Both the position numbers and the translations under genes were made by a program. The notes under the pieces are model-generated. The model searched no databases and was not told the DNA's origin. It saw nothing but the letters and a program-made list of their open reading frames with translations. A DNA stretch of 64,000 bases. It comes from Caryophanales bacterium UBA5026 (GTDB taxonomy: Bacteria; Bacillota_I; Bacilli_A; RF39; UBA660). Location of the stretch: contig DICM01000030.1 of the NCBI GenBank assembly GCA_002416285.1, positions 16,938-80,937 on the forward strand. The letters run 5' to 3'. Positions 25,537-34,449 of the stretch are shown here, piece by piece. Each line of letters opens with the position of its first letter. Position 1 is the first letter of the stretch.

Positions 25537-26211
25537 CTACCCCTTATTCAATTCTTCTATTACATAATTTACAACTTCCTCACTAATTTCTTCTTTAGAT
25601 CGGATTCCATATTGATCACAACATTCAACCACCTTGAATTGATACATTTTAGCTATTTCCTCAAATGCATTAAATGATGCCTCTAAATAAGCTTCGTTTC
25701 TCTCGTTTTCATCCTCGTTACCTCGATTGCATTTTAATATATAGGCTTGTTGCGGTAGCATCCTCAAATAGACAGCAATTTCTGGTTTTGGTAATTCTAA
25801 TAATCCATATTCGAGTTGATCAAGCCATTCATACATTTTCTTACGACTTTCAAAATCATTAAATTTACAGCCTTGATGTGCCATATTCGAGTAAACGTAT
25901 CGGTCTAATATAACATGGATTCCATTATCAAGTAAAAATTCAATTTTATGAATATTATATTTTCTATCAGCTGCATAATAAAGAGCAGCTACTTTTGGAT
26001 TTACATTTGGTGCCGTCTCTGGAAATAGACCATTTCCACTTCGACCCAAATAACAATCACCAACAATCTTTCCTGATGGAGAATCATAGTTTGGAAAACT
26101 AAATTTTTCTACGTTGATACCTTTTTCACGTAATGCCTGAATCAATAGCTTTGATTGAGTCTCTTTTCCAGAAGAATCACTTCCTTCGATAACGATTAAT
26201 TTTCCTCTCAT
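25537..26211 (-). CDS. tmk: Thymidylate kinase
   Basis: Phosphorylates dTMP to dTDP for DNA synthesis. The 224-aa protein has the P-loop GSDSSGKET near residue 10, the DR(Y) motif in VILDRYVYSN, and NRGNEDENERNEAYL in the lid region. The P-loop SDSSGKET form is typical of a divergent Tmk branch. GAGGTGGG precedes the ATG at 26211. A LexA-like sequence lies at 26237-26250 just upstream. Confidence 0.92.
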   Translation of the reverse strand: MRGKLIVIEGSDSSGKETQSKLLIQALREKGINVEKFSFPNYDSPSGKIVGDCYLGRSGNGLFPETAPNVNPKVAALYYAADRKYNIHKIEFLLDNGIHVILDRYVYSNMAHQGCKFNDFESRKKMYEWLDQLEYGLLELPKPEIAVYLRMLPQQAYILKCNRGNEDENERNEAYLEASFNAFEEIAKMYQFKVVECCDQYGIRSKEEISEEVVNYVIEELNKG

Positions 26212-26249
26212 ATTCCCACCTCACTAACATTATAACACGAACATCTGTT

Positions 26250-26840
26250 TCAATCAACAATTTCGTTTGCTTCAAATTTAACATCTAGAAATTTACGACT
26301 AGCAATATAGTCGCACATATGAACAAACTTTTGATATTTATTAATAGGTTTTGGTAACACTTCATTCCCTTTATAATCTTTTGTCCAAGGTCCCATATGA
26401 GAAGCAATAACATTTGTAACAAAATCAATTTCGTGATCTGTCAGTGTTAGTTCTTCCTGGTTTTCTCTTATAAAGTCACAAGCAAGTAACGGATGATTCA
26501 CTACAGTATATTCACTTTTTTCTTTTCCTGATTTTAGTCCATCATGTAATGTTAAAGCGAATAACATCAAATCCTTTTCCTCTTGTTTAAAAATCCCAGT
26601 AATACTCTCATCATTATACATTTCATAAGCAATTCGGACCGCAGCTTTCGTATGTCTTAGAAGTCCGCCTTCGCCTAATGAAAAAGATGGATGATATTTT
26701 CCCGTTGAACTTGCTGGTACTTCAAAAAAATAATCTGGTAGTTTTGATACTAATATTTTTAAATTTTCAATATATCTTGCATTTTCTATATATTTATACT
26801 CTGTTTCAAATGCAGAGATTTTGTAATCCATTGTATTCAT
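26250..26840 (-). CDS. HD-domain phosphohydrolase
   Basis: A 196-aa protein with GGLLRHTKAAVRIA and LTLHDGLKSG, the paired His and His-Asp signature of the HD superfamily of metal-dependent phosphohydrolases, and a later HMGPW/HMCDYIASRKF region. The substrate is not predictable. AGGAGG precedes the ATG at 26840. It lies between hemW and tmk, likely in one operon with hemW. The stop codon is TGA. Confidence 0.8.
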   Translation of the reverse strand: MNTMDYKISAFETEYKYIENARYIENLKILVSKLPDYFFEVPASSTGKYHPSFSLGEGGLLRHTKAAVRIAYEMYNDESITGIFKQEEKDLMLFALTLHDGLKSGKEKSEYTVVNHPLLACDFIRENQEELTLTDHEIDFVTNVIASHMGPWTKDYKGNEVLPKPINKYQKFVHMCDYIASRKFLDVKFEANEIVD

Positions 26841-26851
26841 AATTCCTCCTA

Positions 26852-27934
26852 CTATAAGAGATCAACTAAGATCTCATTGGATATATACAATTTATGTTCT
26901 GGAATAAACATACGATCATCGTGATATTCGATATTTTGTTTTCTCATCTCACGTTTTACAGAATCCAAACTTAGAAGATCAATTCCATATTTGTTTTGAT
27001 ATTCTGAAATTGACAAACCTTCTTTTAATCGAAGTTTCAGCAGCAATTCATACTCTTGATTTAGTTCTTTTGAAATACTTTCCTCTTCTAAGTGACGAGT
27101 TCCATTTAAATAAGCTGTTAAACTACGAGTATTGGTATAACGAAGATTTTCTATATAACCACTAGCTCCTACTCCTATTCCATAATACCCTTTATTTCTC
27201 CAATATGTCAAGTTGTGCTTCGATTGATATCCAATCTTCGCAAAGTTACTAATCTCATAGTGCTCAAAATTATTTTCTTTTAACTTATGACAAATAAGAT
27301 TATACATCTCTGCATCTAAATCTTCTGAGATCGGCTGAATATTCTCAATATAAAGTTTTGTATTCGGTTCAATCATTAAAGAATAGGTGGAGATATGAGT
27401 AATTGGCAATGTTAGAAAAAAATTGATATCTTTTTCTAATTCTTCCATTGTTTCATTTGGAAATGCATACATAAGATCAACATTAATGTTTTTAATTCCC
27501 ATCCGAGAAATCAGATTGATTTTATATTCTATTTCGTCCTGATTATGATGGCGATTTAATTTTGCTAAATGATGATCATGCGTAGTTTGAATTCCTATAC
27601 TTACTCGATTAATACCATGCTTTAAAAATAAACTGATCTGTTCTTTTGTAATTAGTTCAACATTACATTCAATCGTATATTCTATATTCTCTTGCTTAGG
27701 TAATGTATCAATCCAATTAAGTAATATTTCCAATTCCTTATTGGATAAAGAGTTAGGAGTCCCACCACCAATATAGATTGTTGATAGTGGTCTACTTAAT
27801 CCATATTCGTCTAATTCTTTTCTTAATGCTTCGATGTAAGGTTTTGTCCATTTCTCTTGATAAAAGACCTTACAAAAATCACAATAAGAACAAATTGTTT
27901 TACAAAATGGGATATGAATATAGAGTGCTTCCAT
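26852..27934 (-). CDS. hemW: Radical SAM family heme chaperone HemW
   Basis: HemW-type proteins were long annotated as oxygen-independent coproporphyrinogen oxidase but act as heme chaperones. The 360-aa protein has the radical-SAM motif CKTICSYCDFC near residue 11, GGGTPNSLS, GINRVSIGIQTTHD and the C-terminal HemN-like domain (YEISNFAKIGYQSKHNLTYWRNKGYYGIGVGA). I start at 27934 with AGGTGA upstream. In Bacilli hemW usually follows lepA; here an interrupted regulator and a SpoIIID-like gene lie between them. Confidence 0.93.
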   Translation of the reverse strand: MEALYIHIPFCKTICSYCDFCKVFYQEKWTKPYIEALRKELDEYGLSRPLSTIYIGGGTPNSLSNKELEILLNWIDTLPKQENIEYTIECNVELITKEQISLFLKHGINRVSIGIQTTHDHHLAKLNRHHNQDEIEYKINLISRMGIKNINVDLMYAFPNETMEELEKDINFFLTLPITHISTYSLMIEPNTKLYIENIQPISEDLDAEMYNLICHKLKENNFEHYEISNFAKIGYQSKHNLTYWRNKGYYGIGVGASGYIENLRYTNTRSLTAYLNGTRHLEEESISKELNQEYELLLKLRLKEGLSISEYQNKYGIDLLSLDSVKREMRKQNIEYHDDRMFIPEHKLYISNEILVDLL

Positions 27935-27958
27935 GTACTTCACCTATTTCTATTATAC

Positions 27959-27986
27959 AAAAAAGATTCCCAAAAGGGAAACTTTT
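27959..27986 (-). terminator. Terminator upstream of hemW
   Basis: TTCCC-TTTT-GGGAA with an extended imperfect stem and a T-run on the minus strand. A TATAAT follows at 27952-27957, too close to hemW for certainty as its promoter. Confidence 0.65.
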
Positions 27987-28066
27987 ATGTTCTAAAGATG
28001 AAAATAATCTTTTTCTTGATGCGATTGCTTATCTCAAACCAAATTTTGATATCACTAAAATTATTT

Positions 28067-28735
28067 TTACTTTTTAAGTGTTTTTTGATTTAAATACTTA
28101 GCTTGTTTCCTTCGGATATTTACATTATCGACACTATCGTTCATCAGATAGGCAATCATAGTACTATTGTATCCCCTAGCTTCTAATTGATTAACAGTTT
28201 CAATTAATTCTAGTTGATCTTCTGACAAACCTTTTCTTCTTTTTTTTTGGTCGTTTATACTTTGAACAATTAAGAATTTTGCAGGATCGATTTCCTGTAG
28301 TTTATCCGTTAAGAAATAGTGAATAGTTCCAATTGGAACATTAAATCGATTCGCGATTTCGTTATGACCAGCACTATACATAATCTTATAATCAGCAATT
28401 TTACAAATAAAATTTGCTTTAGATAAGTGATTTTTTTTAAGATTAATATTTAGATTTTTCATAATTGAATTTATTTCTTCTGATAAACTATTAGAAATCT
28501 CTTCAGATGCACAACTTTGTATTTGTACAATCTGATCTACCCATTTTAAGTAGTCATATTCTTCTATTGTTCCATATATTTTATTTTTAGGCAAATACTT
28601 TCTTAAAAATGGATCTCTTAAGATAAGTTCCTCATCCTTAGGATTTTCTAAATTATTTATATAGTTTTCATGTTGAATTATTTCATTCCATATTTTTGTT
28701 CCAAAAATCTCACAAATGTAATTTTCATTTTCCAA
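28067..28735 (-). CDS. C-terminal fragment with SpoIIID-like helix-turn-helix (part of the interrupted gene)
   Basis: The longest start-to-stop frame here begins with TTG at 28735 and gives 222 aa, but the same frame stays open back to the TAG at 28850 with no ATG. The part IADYKIMYSAGHNEIANRFNVPIGTIHYFLTDKLQEIDP resembles SpoIIID and the intact regulator at 29898. A second helix-turn-helix-like stretch (ARGYNSTMIAYLMNDSVDNV) lies near the end. It may be translated from the TTG, but no ribosome site is seen. Confidence 0.5.
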   Translation of the reverse strand: MENENYICEIFGTKIWNEIIQHENYINNLENPKDEELILRDPFLRKYLPKNKIYGTIEEYDYLKWVDQIVQIQSCASEEISNSLSEEINSIMKNLNINLKKNHLSKANFICKIADYKIMYSAGHNEIANRFNVPIGTIHYFLTDKLQEIDPAKFLIVQSINDQKKRRKGLSEDQLELIETVNQLEARGYNSTMIAYLMNDSVDNVNIRRKQAKYLNQKTLKK

Positions 28736-28849
28736 CAGACCTTTTATATTAGGAATTGTCGGCTCACCATTTGTCCATTGTAAATAGTTTAGATAATTTT
28801 GTAATTCTTCTTTTGAATAAAGACCTGTTAAATAAAGCTCTATTAAAAA

Positions 28850-29539
28850 CTAATAAGTTCTTTTTTCTTGTTGATTGACTTGTCCCAACCGAATCATTTC
28901 ATGTTGTTTTGTTCTAGAATTTGATTGCAATGTATGCTGTTCTAGTATTAATCTTTGAGACTCTTCTCGATATGTCTGCATATATTTGATCTTTTTTTGT
29001 TGTAACTTTTCATGAGATTGAGCTAATTTATCCTGAATATTTACTAGTGCTTTTTTAGAAGAATCTCTAATTCCCTCTACCCAAGTTTGTAGTAATATTT
29101 CATCTTTTTCAGTTAACATTGTTCTATTCTCAACTTTGGCTTCATCTGGTATAGACAGTTTCTTATTAACTAGCTTGATTCTTTGACGCAGATGATTAAT
29201 CTGCTCATTAAATGTATGAAATAGCTCTTTATAAATTTCTTCCACACTTAAGCCTTTTTCTAATAATTCTGCTACGTTCTGATACAATTCATCTTTAGCT
29301 GGCAGTGCAAATTTATTCTTAAGTTGAGCAAAACTTTTTTCAAAGATTTCTTTTTCTTTCTCTGTTCCATTTAATTCTGCTAGTTGAATTTTCTTTGCTT
29401 TTTCTTCCAGTCTTAAACTTCGAACTGTCTCTAATAAAGGCGTCAAAGTTGTAGAGGGCTTTTCTTTCACTGTTTGTTTTATATCAATACCTTCTAATAA
29501 GCAAGAAACAATATTTTGTTTGTATTCAAAAATTGCCAA
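28850..29539 (-). CDS. Middle coiled-coil fragment of the interrupted gene
   Basis: A 229-aa frame beginning with TTG at 29539 and ending with TAG. It is helical and rich in Lys, Glu and Gln, with a long coiled coil from about residue 50 on. The frame is open 40 codons upstream to the TAA at 29660 and continues after its own TAG, so it is most simply the middle of the 581-codon gene. No ribosome site supports the TTG as a start. Confidence 0.5.
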   Translation of the reverse strand: MAIFEYKQNIVSCLLEGIDIKQTVKEKPSTTLTPLLETVRSLRLEEKAKKIQLAELNGTEKEKEIFEKSFAQLKNKFALPAKDELYQNVAELLEKGLSVEEIYKELFHTFNEQINHLRQRIKLVNKKLSIPDEAKVENRTMLTEKDEILLQTWVEGIRDSSKKALVNIQDKLAQSHEKLQQKKIKYMQTYREESQRLILEQHTLQSNSRTKQHEMIRLGQVNQQEKRTY

Positions 29540-29834
29540 ACTATTATTTACTTTCCATAGCTTTTCAAGAATTGTATTATATCTTCCAAAAGTATTATAA
29601 CTACCAAATGCAGATTCTATTTTATTTATTTCACGACACGAAAGTCCATATGTTCCACTTTATAATATATCTTGAATATAGTGTAAACGCTCTTTTATAT
29701 TTTTCTGCTGTAATGATACTGATTGACTACATAAACTATCAAATAATTCAGAATCATTTAAAAACGCTAATAACAACTGTTCTTTTCGTTTTCTTTCTAC
29801 TCCTAGTATAAAAAATCCCTCTTTTTTCTATCTT

Positions 29835-29862
29835 ATTATATAGGAAAATGTATTTTTGTCAA
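29835..29862 (-). promoter_or_regulatory. Promoter of the interrupted regulator gene
   Basis: Minus strand TTGACA, 16 bases, TATAAT. It closely resembles the promoter of the neighbouring intact regulator at 30517. Confidence 0.8.
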
Positions 29863-29874
29863 GAAATTTATAAA

Positions 29875-29897
29875 GAAAAAATTCCTATCTTGGAATT
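29875..29897 (-). terminator. Terminator after the SpoIIID-like gene
   Basis: AATTCC-AAGATA-GGAATT followed by T residues on the minus strand. Confidence 0.75.
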
Positions 29898-30485
29898 CTA
29901 TTTACTTTTCGTTCTTTTATTTTTTCCTTCTATACCTTCACTATTGTAAACCATTGTGCCATCAGTGATTTGTGTAAATGGAATGAAATTTGCAACTGTC
30001 ACATCTTGATTATTTAAATTTAAAAATGAATTTCTTTCTAGAATCTTTTTAATGTTTTCTAGAAAGATATCATCATCAACAATTTTTCGTAATCTTAGAT
30101 TTAAATCATTATATATTGTATAGACTGTTATTGTCCCATATTGATTTTCTGTATCTTCATTTAAAATTTCTACTATCATGGGAACAGTATAGCCTTCTAG
30201 TAAAAGGTTTATAACCTTTTTTATTCTATTAAATACAATCTCATTATCAACTGTCTTCGCACGATTTTCTTGAATTATTTTACTTACTTCTTGATATAGT
30301 TCTGGATCTATTTTTGGGAGTCTCTGTTGCAAATAACTATGAACCGTAGCATTGCTAATTGGAAAATAATGTTCGCTTATAAACGAAGCAAGTTGTCGTG
30401 TTGAAAAGCCAGTTTCTTTTGCACATGTAGCCACAAGTATAACTCTTTTTTTTATTTCTTCTGCTTTTACATCTTCATATGTCAT
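29898..30485 (-). CDS. SpoIIID-like transcriptional regulator
   Basis: A 195-aa protein whose N-terminal half matches SpoIIID: IKKRVILVATCAKETGFSTRQLA, then SNATVHSYLQQRLPKIDPELYQEV, where SpoIIID has KSTVHKDLTERLPEINPDL. SpoIIID is a mother-cell DNA-binding protein of sporulation. The extra 100 residues hold a second helix-turn-helix-like region (GTITVYTIYNDLNLRLRKI). The promoter is consensus, but the ribosome site before the ATG at 30485 is weak (GGGG about 14 bases away). Assignment as true SpoIIID is uncertain because of the extension. Confidence 0.7.
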   Translation of the reverse strand: MTYEDVKAEEIKKRVILVATCAKETGFSTRQLASFISEHYFPISNATVHSYLQQRLPKIDPELYQEVSKIIQENRAKTVDNEIVFNRIKKVINLLLEGYTVPMIVEILNEDTENQYGTITVYTIYNDLNLRLRKIVDDDIFLENIKKILERNSFLNLNNQDVTVANFIPFTQITDGTMVYNSEGIEGKNKRTKSK

Positions 30486-30516
30486 GATAAATCTTACATC
30501 CCCTTTTTCCTATATT

Positions 30517-30544
30517 ATTATAAAGAAAAATATCTTTTTGTCAA
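30517..30544 (-). promoter_or_regulatory. Promoter of the SpoIIID-like gene
   Basis: Minus strand TTGACA, 16 bases, TATAAT, about 32 bases before the ATG. Confidence 0.8.
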
Positions 30545-30569
30545 GAAAAAAACTAGTATTTCTAGTTTT
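30544..30569 (-). terminator. Terminator after lepA
   Basis: AAAACTAG-AAATA-CTAGTTTT and further T on the minus strand; includes the lepA stop and abuts the next promoter. Confidence 0.85.
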
Positions 30570-32361
30570 CTTCATCCATACTTAGAACTGCTAAGAAGGC
30601 TTCTTGTGGTATTTCAACATTACCTACTATCTTCATTCTTTTTTTACCTTCTTTTTGTTTCTCTAATAATTTTCGTTTTCGAGAGACATCCCCGCCATAA
30701 CATTTCGCTAAAACATTTTTACGTAACGCTTTTATGTCTGAACGAGCAATAACCTTAGCTCCAATACTAGCTTGAATAGGAACTTCAAATTGTTGTCTTG
30801 GGATTAATTTTCTTAAATTTTCAACGATTGCTTTTCCTCTTTTATATGCGAAATCGCGATGTACAATGATACTTAATGCATCTACTGGATCGCCATTTAA
30901 TAAAATATCCATTTTTACTAAATCACTTTTCTTATAACCGATAATCTCATAATCAAAGGAAGCGTATCCCTTAGTATAAGATTTTAATTTGTCAAAAAAA
31001 TCGTATACTATTTCCGATAAAGGAATTTCATAGTGAATATTCACTCTGGTTTGATCTAAATATTCCATCGAAATATAAGTTCCTCGCTTATCCTGACAAA
31101 GTTCCATAATTGCTCCAATATAATTACTTGGTACGAAAATATTGGTTCGAATATATGGTTCACTAACTGATGCGATACTGCCTCGATCTGGCATTAATGA
31201 GGGGCTATCAATCGTAATATGTGAATGATCAGTCAATTCAACATCGTAGATTACGGAAGGAGATGTAGCTATTAATTCAATGTTAAATTCTCTTTCAATT
31301 CGCTCTTCAATAATTTCCATATGCAGTAGTCCCAAAAATCCAGTTCGAAAACCAAATCCTAACGCCTGAGATGTTTCAGGAGTAAACTCTAAAGAGGCAT
31401 CATTTAACTTTAATTTTTCTAATGCTTCTCTTAAATCTGGAAATTTATTTGATTCAATTGGATAAAGGCCACAGAACACCATTGGTTTCATCGGTTTATA
31501 TCCGTGAATTGGCTCTATTTTAGAGCCGGCTGTTGTAATCGTATCTCCTACTTGTACATCCTCAATACTTTTAATACTAGCACATAGAAAACCAACTTCT
31601 CCAGTTTCTAATAGTCTCTTCTTTTTTTCTGTTGGAGCGTGAACACCAAGTTCTACTACTTCATATTCCGCACCTGTTGCCAGCATCTTTACTTTATCTC
31701 CAACTTTTACAGAACCATCCATAACACGAATTAAAGCAACAATTCCACGATATGCATCGTAATAACTATCAAATATCAATGCTTTTAATGGTTTTGTTTC
31801 TTCGCCTTGTGGGGCCGGGATTTTTTCGATTACAGTATTTAATAAATCTTCAATTCCAATTCCATTTTTCGCGCTTGTTAAAACAATTTCATCTTCCATA
31901 AATCCTAATGTATCCATTAGTTCTTGTTTTACTTTTTCTGGGTTAGCATTCGGTAGATCAATTTTATTAATAACCGGGATAATCGTTAGATTATTATCAA
32001 GCGCTAGATAGAGATTTGCTAAAGTCTGGGCTTCTATTCCTTGAGCCGCATCAACAACTAAAATAGCTCCCTCACAAGCTGCTAAACTTCTACTTACTTC
32101 ATAAGAGAAGTCAACATGACCTGGAGTATCAATTAAATGTAACAGATAATCTTCATTTTTATAGTGATAATTTAATTGAACAGCATTTAATTTAATTGTA
32201 ATTCCACGTTCTCTTTCAATATCCATATTATCTAACAGTTGATTTTGTTTTTCACGATCCGTAATGGCTCCTGTTTTTTCAAGAATACGGTCTGCTAAAG
32301 TACTTTTTCCATGATCAATATGAGCAATAATCGAAAAGTTGCGTATGTTTTTTTGTTTCAT
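30562..32361 (-). CDS. lepA: Elongation factor 4 (LepA)
   Basis: LepA is a ribosome-binding GTPase related to EF-G that helps translation under stress and ribosome assembly. The 599-aa protein has the GTPase motifs AHIDHGKSTLADR, DTPGHVDF and NKIDLPNA, the EF-G-like domains and the LepA-specific C-terminal domain (AKCYGGDVSRKRKLLEKQKEGKKRMK). Length is exactly typical. hemW, its usual neighbour, lies 3.6 kb downstream. Confidence 0.98.
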   Translation of the reverse strand: MKQKNIRNFSIIAHIDHGKSTLADRILEKTGAITDREKQNQLLDNMDIERERGITIKLNAVQLNYHYKNEDYLLHLIDTPGHVDFSYEVSRSLAACEGAILVVDAAQGIEAQTLANLYLALDNNLTIIPVINKIDLPNANPEKVKQELMDTLGFMEDEIVLTSAKNGIGIEDLLNTVIEKIPAPQGEETKPLKALIFDSYYDAYRGIVALIRVMDGSVKVGDKVKMLATGAEYEVVELGVHAPTEKKKRLLETGEVGFLCASIKSIEDVQVGDTITTAGSKIEPIHGYKPMKPMVFCGLYPIESNKFPDLREALEKLKLNDASLEFTPETSQALGFGFRTGFLGLLHMEIIEERIEREFNIELIATSPSVIYDVELTDHSHITIDSPSLMPDRGSIASVSEPYIRTNIFVPSNYIGAIMELCQDKRGTYISMEYLDQTRVNIHYEIPLSEIVYDFFDKLKSYTKGYASFDYEIIGYKKSDLVKMDILLNGDPVDALSIIVHRDFAYKRGKAIVENLRKLIPRQQFEVPIQASIGAKVIARSDIKALRKNVLAKCYGGDVSRKRKLLEKQKEGKKRMKIVGNVEIPQEAFLAVLSMDEEN

Positions 32362-32429
32362 GTTCTCACCTAACTCATTATATCATGCCATATCTATCAA
32401 CTGCAATAAAATAATAAAGGAACACAAAA

Positions 32430-32453
32430 GAAAAACCGGGATTAGCGGCTTTC
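32430..32453 (-). terminator. Terminator after the 32452 gene
   Basis: AAAGCCG pairs with CGGTTTT around a 6-7-base loop (one G-T pair), followed by T on the minus strand. Confidence 0.68.
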
Positions 32454-33000
32454 ATAAAAAATACTTTTTAACCTTTTCAATTTCTCTAGGACTAAAATTT
32501 TCTTGATAAAGTAGTGATGTGGATTCCCAATTTACTTTTCCAAAATGATAATATATGAAGCTTTTTAAGATTAAGTGTCTCTTTACTATATCTGATTTTT
32601 TGTCATCGAGTATTTCATATATAAATTCTGCTTTAATCTGACTTTGAAAGGATTCTTGAATTATCTTTTCGATACAAAGAGATAAAAGATAATTCTTAGG
32701 GATCATTGGAACAATATTCAATCCGAATAATTCGTTTTTTACTTCATCTATACCACTATATTGATAACAGTCCGAAACATTTACCCTATTTCTTCTAGCG
32801 AAAAAATAGCACATTTGTTGGTGATTCCTAACTGTCTTTATATCTATTAAATTAGAATATTCTATTAATAGATTTTGAATTTTTTCAATGATCTTTTCCA
32901 AATCCTCTTTTAAATATTGAACCTGATCAAAACTCTGGATAGTTTTCTGATTTTGAGTTGTTAAAGTCGGAAGATAATTTCTTTTATCAGCATACTTCAT
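32452..33000 (-). CDS. Hypothetical cytoplasmic protein
   Basis: A 182-aa soluble protein, starting at 33000 (MKYADKRNYLPT) with GGAGGAG upstream; the longer frame would begin within this site. It is mainly helical with no recognised motif. It follows the SpoIIP gene pair on the same strand and ends at its own terminator. Function unknown. Confidence 0.6.
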   Translation of the reverse strand: MKYADKRNYLPTLTTQNQKTIQSFDQVQYLKEDLEKIIEKIQNLLIEYSNLIDIKTVRNHQQMCYFFARRNRVNVSDCYQYSGIDEVKNELFGLNIVPMIPKNYLLSLCIEKIIQESFQSQIKAEFIYEILDDKKSDIVKRHLILKSFIYYHFGKVNWESTSLLYQENFSPREIEKVKKYFL

Positions 33001-33047
33001 AAACTCCTCCATAATATTTCTTGAAACTTTGTTTGTAAAATTTAAAA

Positions 33048-33392
33048 CTATTCGGACATGATACTATTTAGAAATTCAAACGTTGCTTCTAAACCACTTT
33101 GCACCACTCCACCTAAATCTTTCGATAACTGCAATCCAAATGAAGATATTTTTGTTTTATAATCCGGAGTTTTCGATTCCATATAATCTTTAATGTCAAT
33201 ATTCTTTCCATCAGCTACATCTTTTTCAAATTGCTTAATTTTTTCATTTGTTAATACTACTTTTTGATGTTGTTCATATTCATAATAGCCAGTAGCTTGT
33301 GAAACATAAAGTGCTAGAAAGGAAATAAATAAAGCAAGAAACACCCTCCAACATATCTTTGTGGCTAGTTTTTTCTTATCTTCAATTTTCAT
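33048..33392 (-). CDS. Small single-span membrane protein next to SpoIIP
   Basis: A 114-aa protein with a basic N-terminus, one membrane span at about residues 15-33 and an outside domain of 80 residues (YYEYEQHQKVVLTNEKIKQF...). It starts 4 bases after the spoIIP stop with GGGGTGA as ribosome site, so it is coupled to spoIIP. It may work with SpoIIP at the septum or wall; that is inferred from position only. Confidence 0.65.
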   Translation of the reverse strand: MKIEDKKKLATKICWRVFLALFISFLALYVSQATGYYEYEQHQKVVLTNEKIKQFEKDVADGKNIDIKDYMESKTPDYKTKISSFGLQLSKDLGGVVQSGLEATFEFLNSIMSE

Positions 33393-33396
33393 TTAT

Positions 33397-34389
33397 TCAC
33401 CCCATATATTCTTTTAAAACTCCAGCTAAAGCAGTCACTGTATTCATTACTTCATCGATGGTATTTTCTGTTCCACCACATTCAATTAGGAGCATTTTAT
33501 CCTTTAAGTCTTGATTGTATACGCCGTTCACTCCAACTCCAGATTTAGTGATAACTCCCCTTGTTAAGGTTGGATACTTTTCTTTTATTTTAGAATTAAT
33601 TAAATTCGCAAATTCCAAAGTTGGTTCATATCCTTTATATGCTGCACCGACAACAAACAATACTTTTGCATAGTTTTTGCCATCAATTGTAACTGTTGAA
33701 GCACTTTTTCCAATGGCGTCACGATGAATATCGATAAAAACGTCTAGTGATGGATTTTTTGCGATCGCATCTTCTAAGAAATAATGTGTAACATCATAGC
33801 TTTTGGAGTAATCCCATCCATGTGCATTCAAGAAATCAGTTACATTTTGTTCTTCGACAATCGTTGGGATTCCCAAATCATTTAGTTTTTCTTTCATAAT
33901 ATAAGATGCCATTAATACATTTGGTGTTATATTATAGGCTTCATAGTTATTTCCGCTGTAATTTTCTAGTTGATGAGTATTGTAAATATATACTTTTGGT
34001 TGATCGACCGATACTGGATGAGGATCTTCAAAATAATTTGTATTTTGATTTGGTTTTGGATTATCCGCATCATTATTAGCTACAGTTACTGACTTTTCTT
34101 TAAACCCAAATACTTTTTCTAACATGGAAACAGGAGCTTTTAAGTTTATCTCACTTAATGCCTGATAAAAATGGCTAAACAAATTTTTACTTCCTTTTTC
34201 ATATAATAGATGATGATTAGAATCATTTAATAATGCGGTTAAAAACTCTTCATTAGAAGACGCTAGACGAACATCAAGTAAATAGCTAAAGCATAGTTGT
34301 GCAACAAAATAGATTAATCCGGCTACAATCAATAATCGAAATAGCCATTTAAACGGTTTTCTTTTTTTCGCTACGAACTTTTTTGCCAT
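33397..34389 (-). CDS. spoIIP: Stage II sporulation protein P (SpoIIP), peptidoglycan amidase/endopeptidase
   Basis: In sporulating bacteria SpoIIP digests septal peptidoglycan with SpoIID during engulfment. The 330-aa protein has an N-terminal membrane span at about residues 15-36, a variable region to residue 135, then the amidase domain: VYIYNTHQLENY, DVFIDIHRDAIGKS with the zinc histidine and DIHRD, and the C-terminal LLIECGGTENTIDEV with the catalytic glutamate. I start at 34389 (MAKKFVAKKRK) with GGGTGAT upstream. It lies just downstream of ftsZ. Confidence 0.9.
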   Translation of the reverse strand: MAKKFVAKKRKPFKWLFRLLIVAGLIYFVAQLCFSYLLDVRLASSNEEFLTALLNDSNHHLLYEKGSKNLFSHFYQALSEINLKAPVSMLEKVFGFKEKSVTVANNDADNPKPNQNTNYFEDPHPVSVDQPKVYIYNTHQLENYSGNNYEAYNITPNVLMASYIMKEKLNDLGIPTIVEEQNVTDFLNAHGWDYSKSYDVTHYFLEDAIAKNPSLDVFIDIHRDAIGKSASTVTIDGKNYAKVLFVVGAAYKGYEPTLEFANLINSKIKEKYPTLTRGVITKSGVGVNGVYNQDLKDKMLLIECGGTENTIDEVMNTVTALAGVLKEYMG

Positions 34390-34449
34390 AGTATCACCCA
34401 CTTTACTATATGCCCAATTATACTTTCCTATGTCTTAGTTTCCTGTCGA

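Larger units (their letters stand above)
28067..29809 (-). pseudogene. Interrupted regulator gene, 581-codon frame with lost start and two in-frame stops
   Basis: One reading frame runs from 29809 to 28067 and reads as protein throughout except for TAA at 29660-29662 and TAG at 28850-28852. The likely start is ATA at 29809, seven bases after GAGGG and downstream of a consensus promoter; ATG there would make a normal gene. The segments before, between and after the stops all have coding character (for example ERKRKEQLLLAFLND, SGTYGLSCREINKIESAFGS, YSKEELQNYLNYLQW). There is no frameshift. The C-terminal part carries a SpoIIID-like helix-turn-helix. I read it as a recently decayed regulator; stop readthrough or base-calling error are the alternatives. 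Confidence 0.7.

Noticed and set aside
27778..28093. Plus-strand frames over the hemW 5' end
   Set aside because: They lie antisense to hemW and its upstream terminator and have no ribosome site or recognisable domain.
25009..33000. Similar MKY starts of the hypothetical proteins at 25524 and 33000 as a sign of one family
   Set aside because: Beyond the first few residues I see no consistent alignment.
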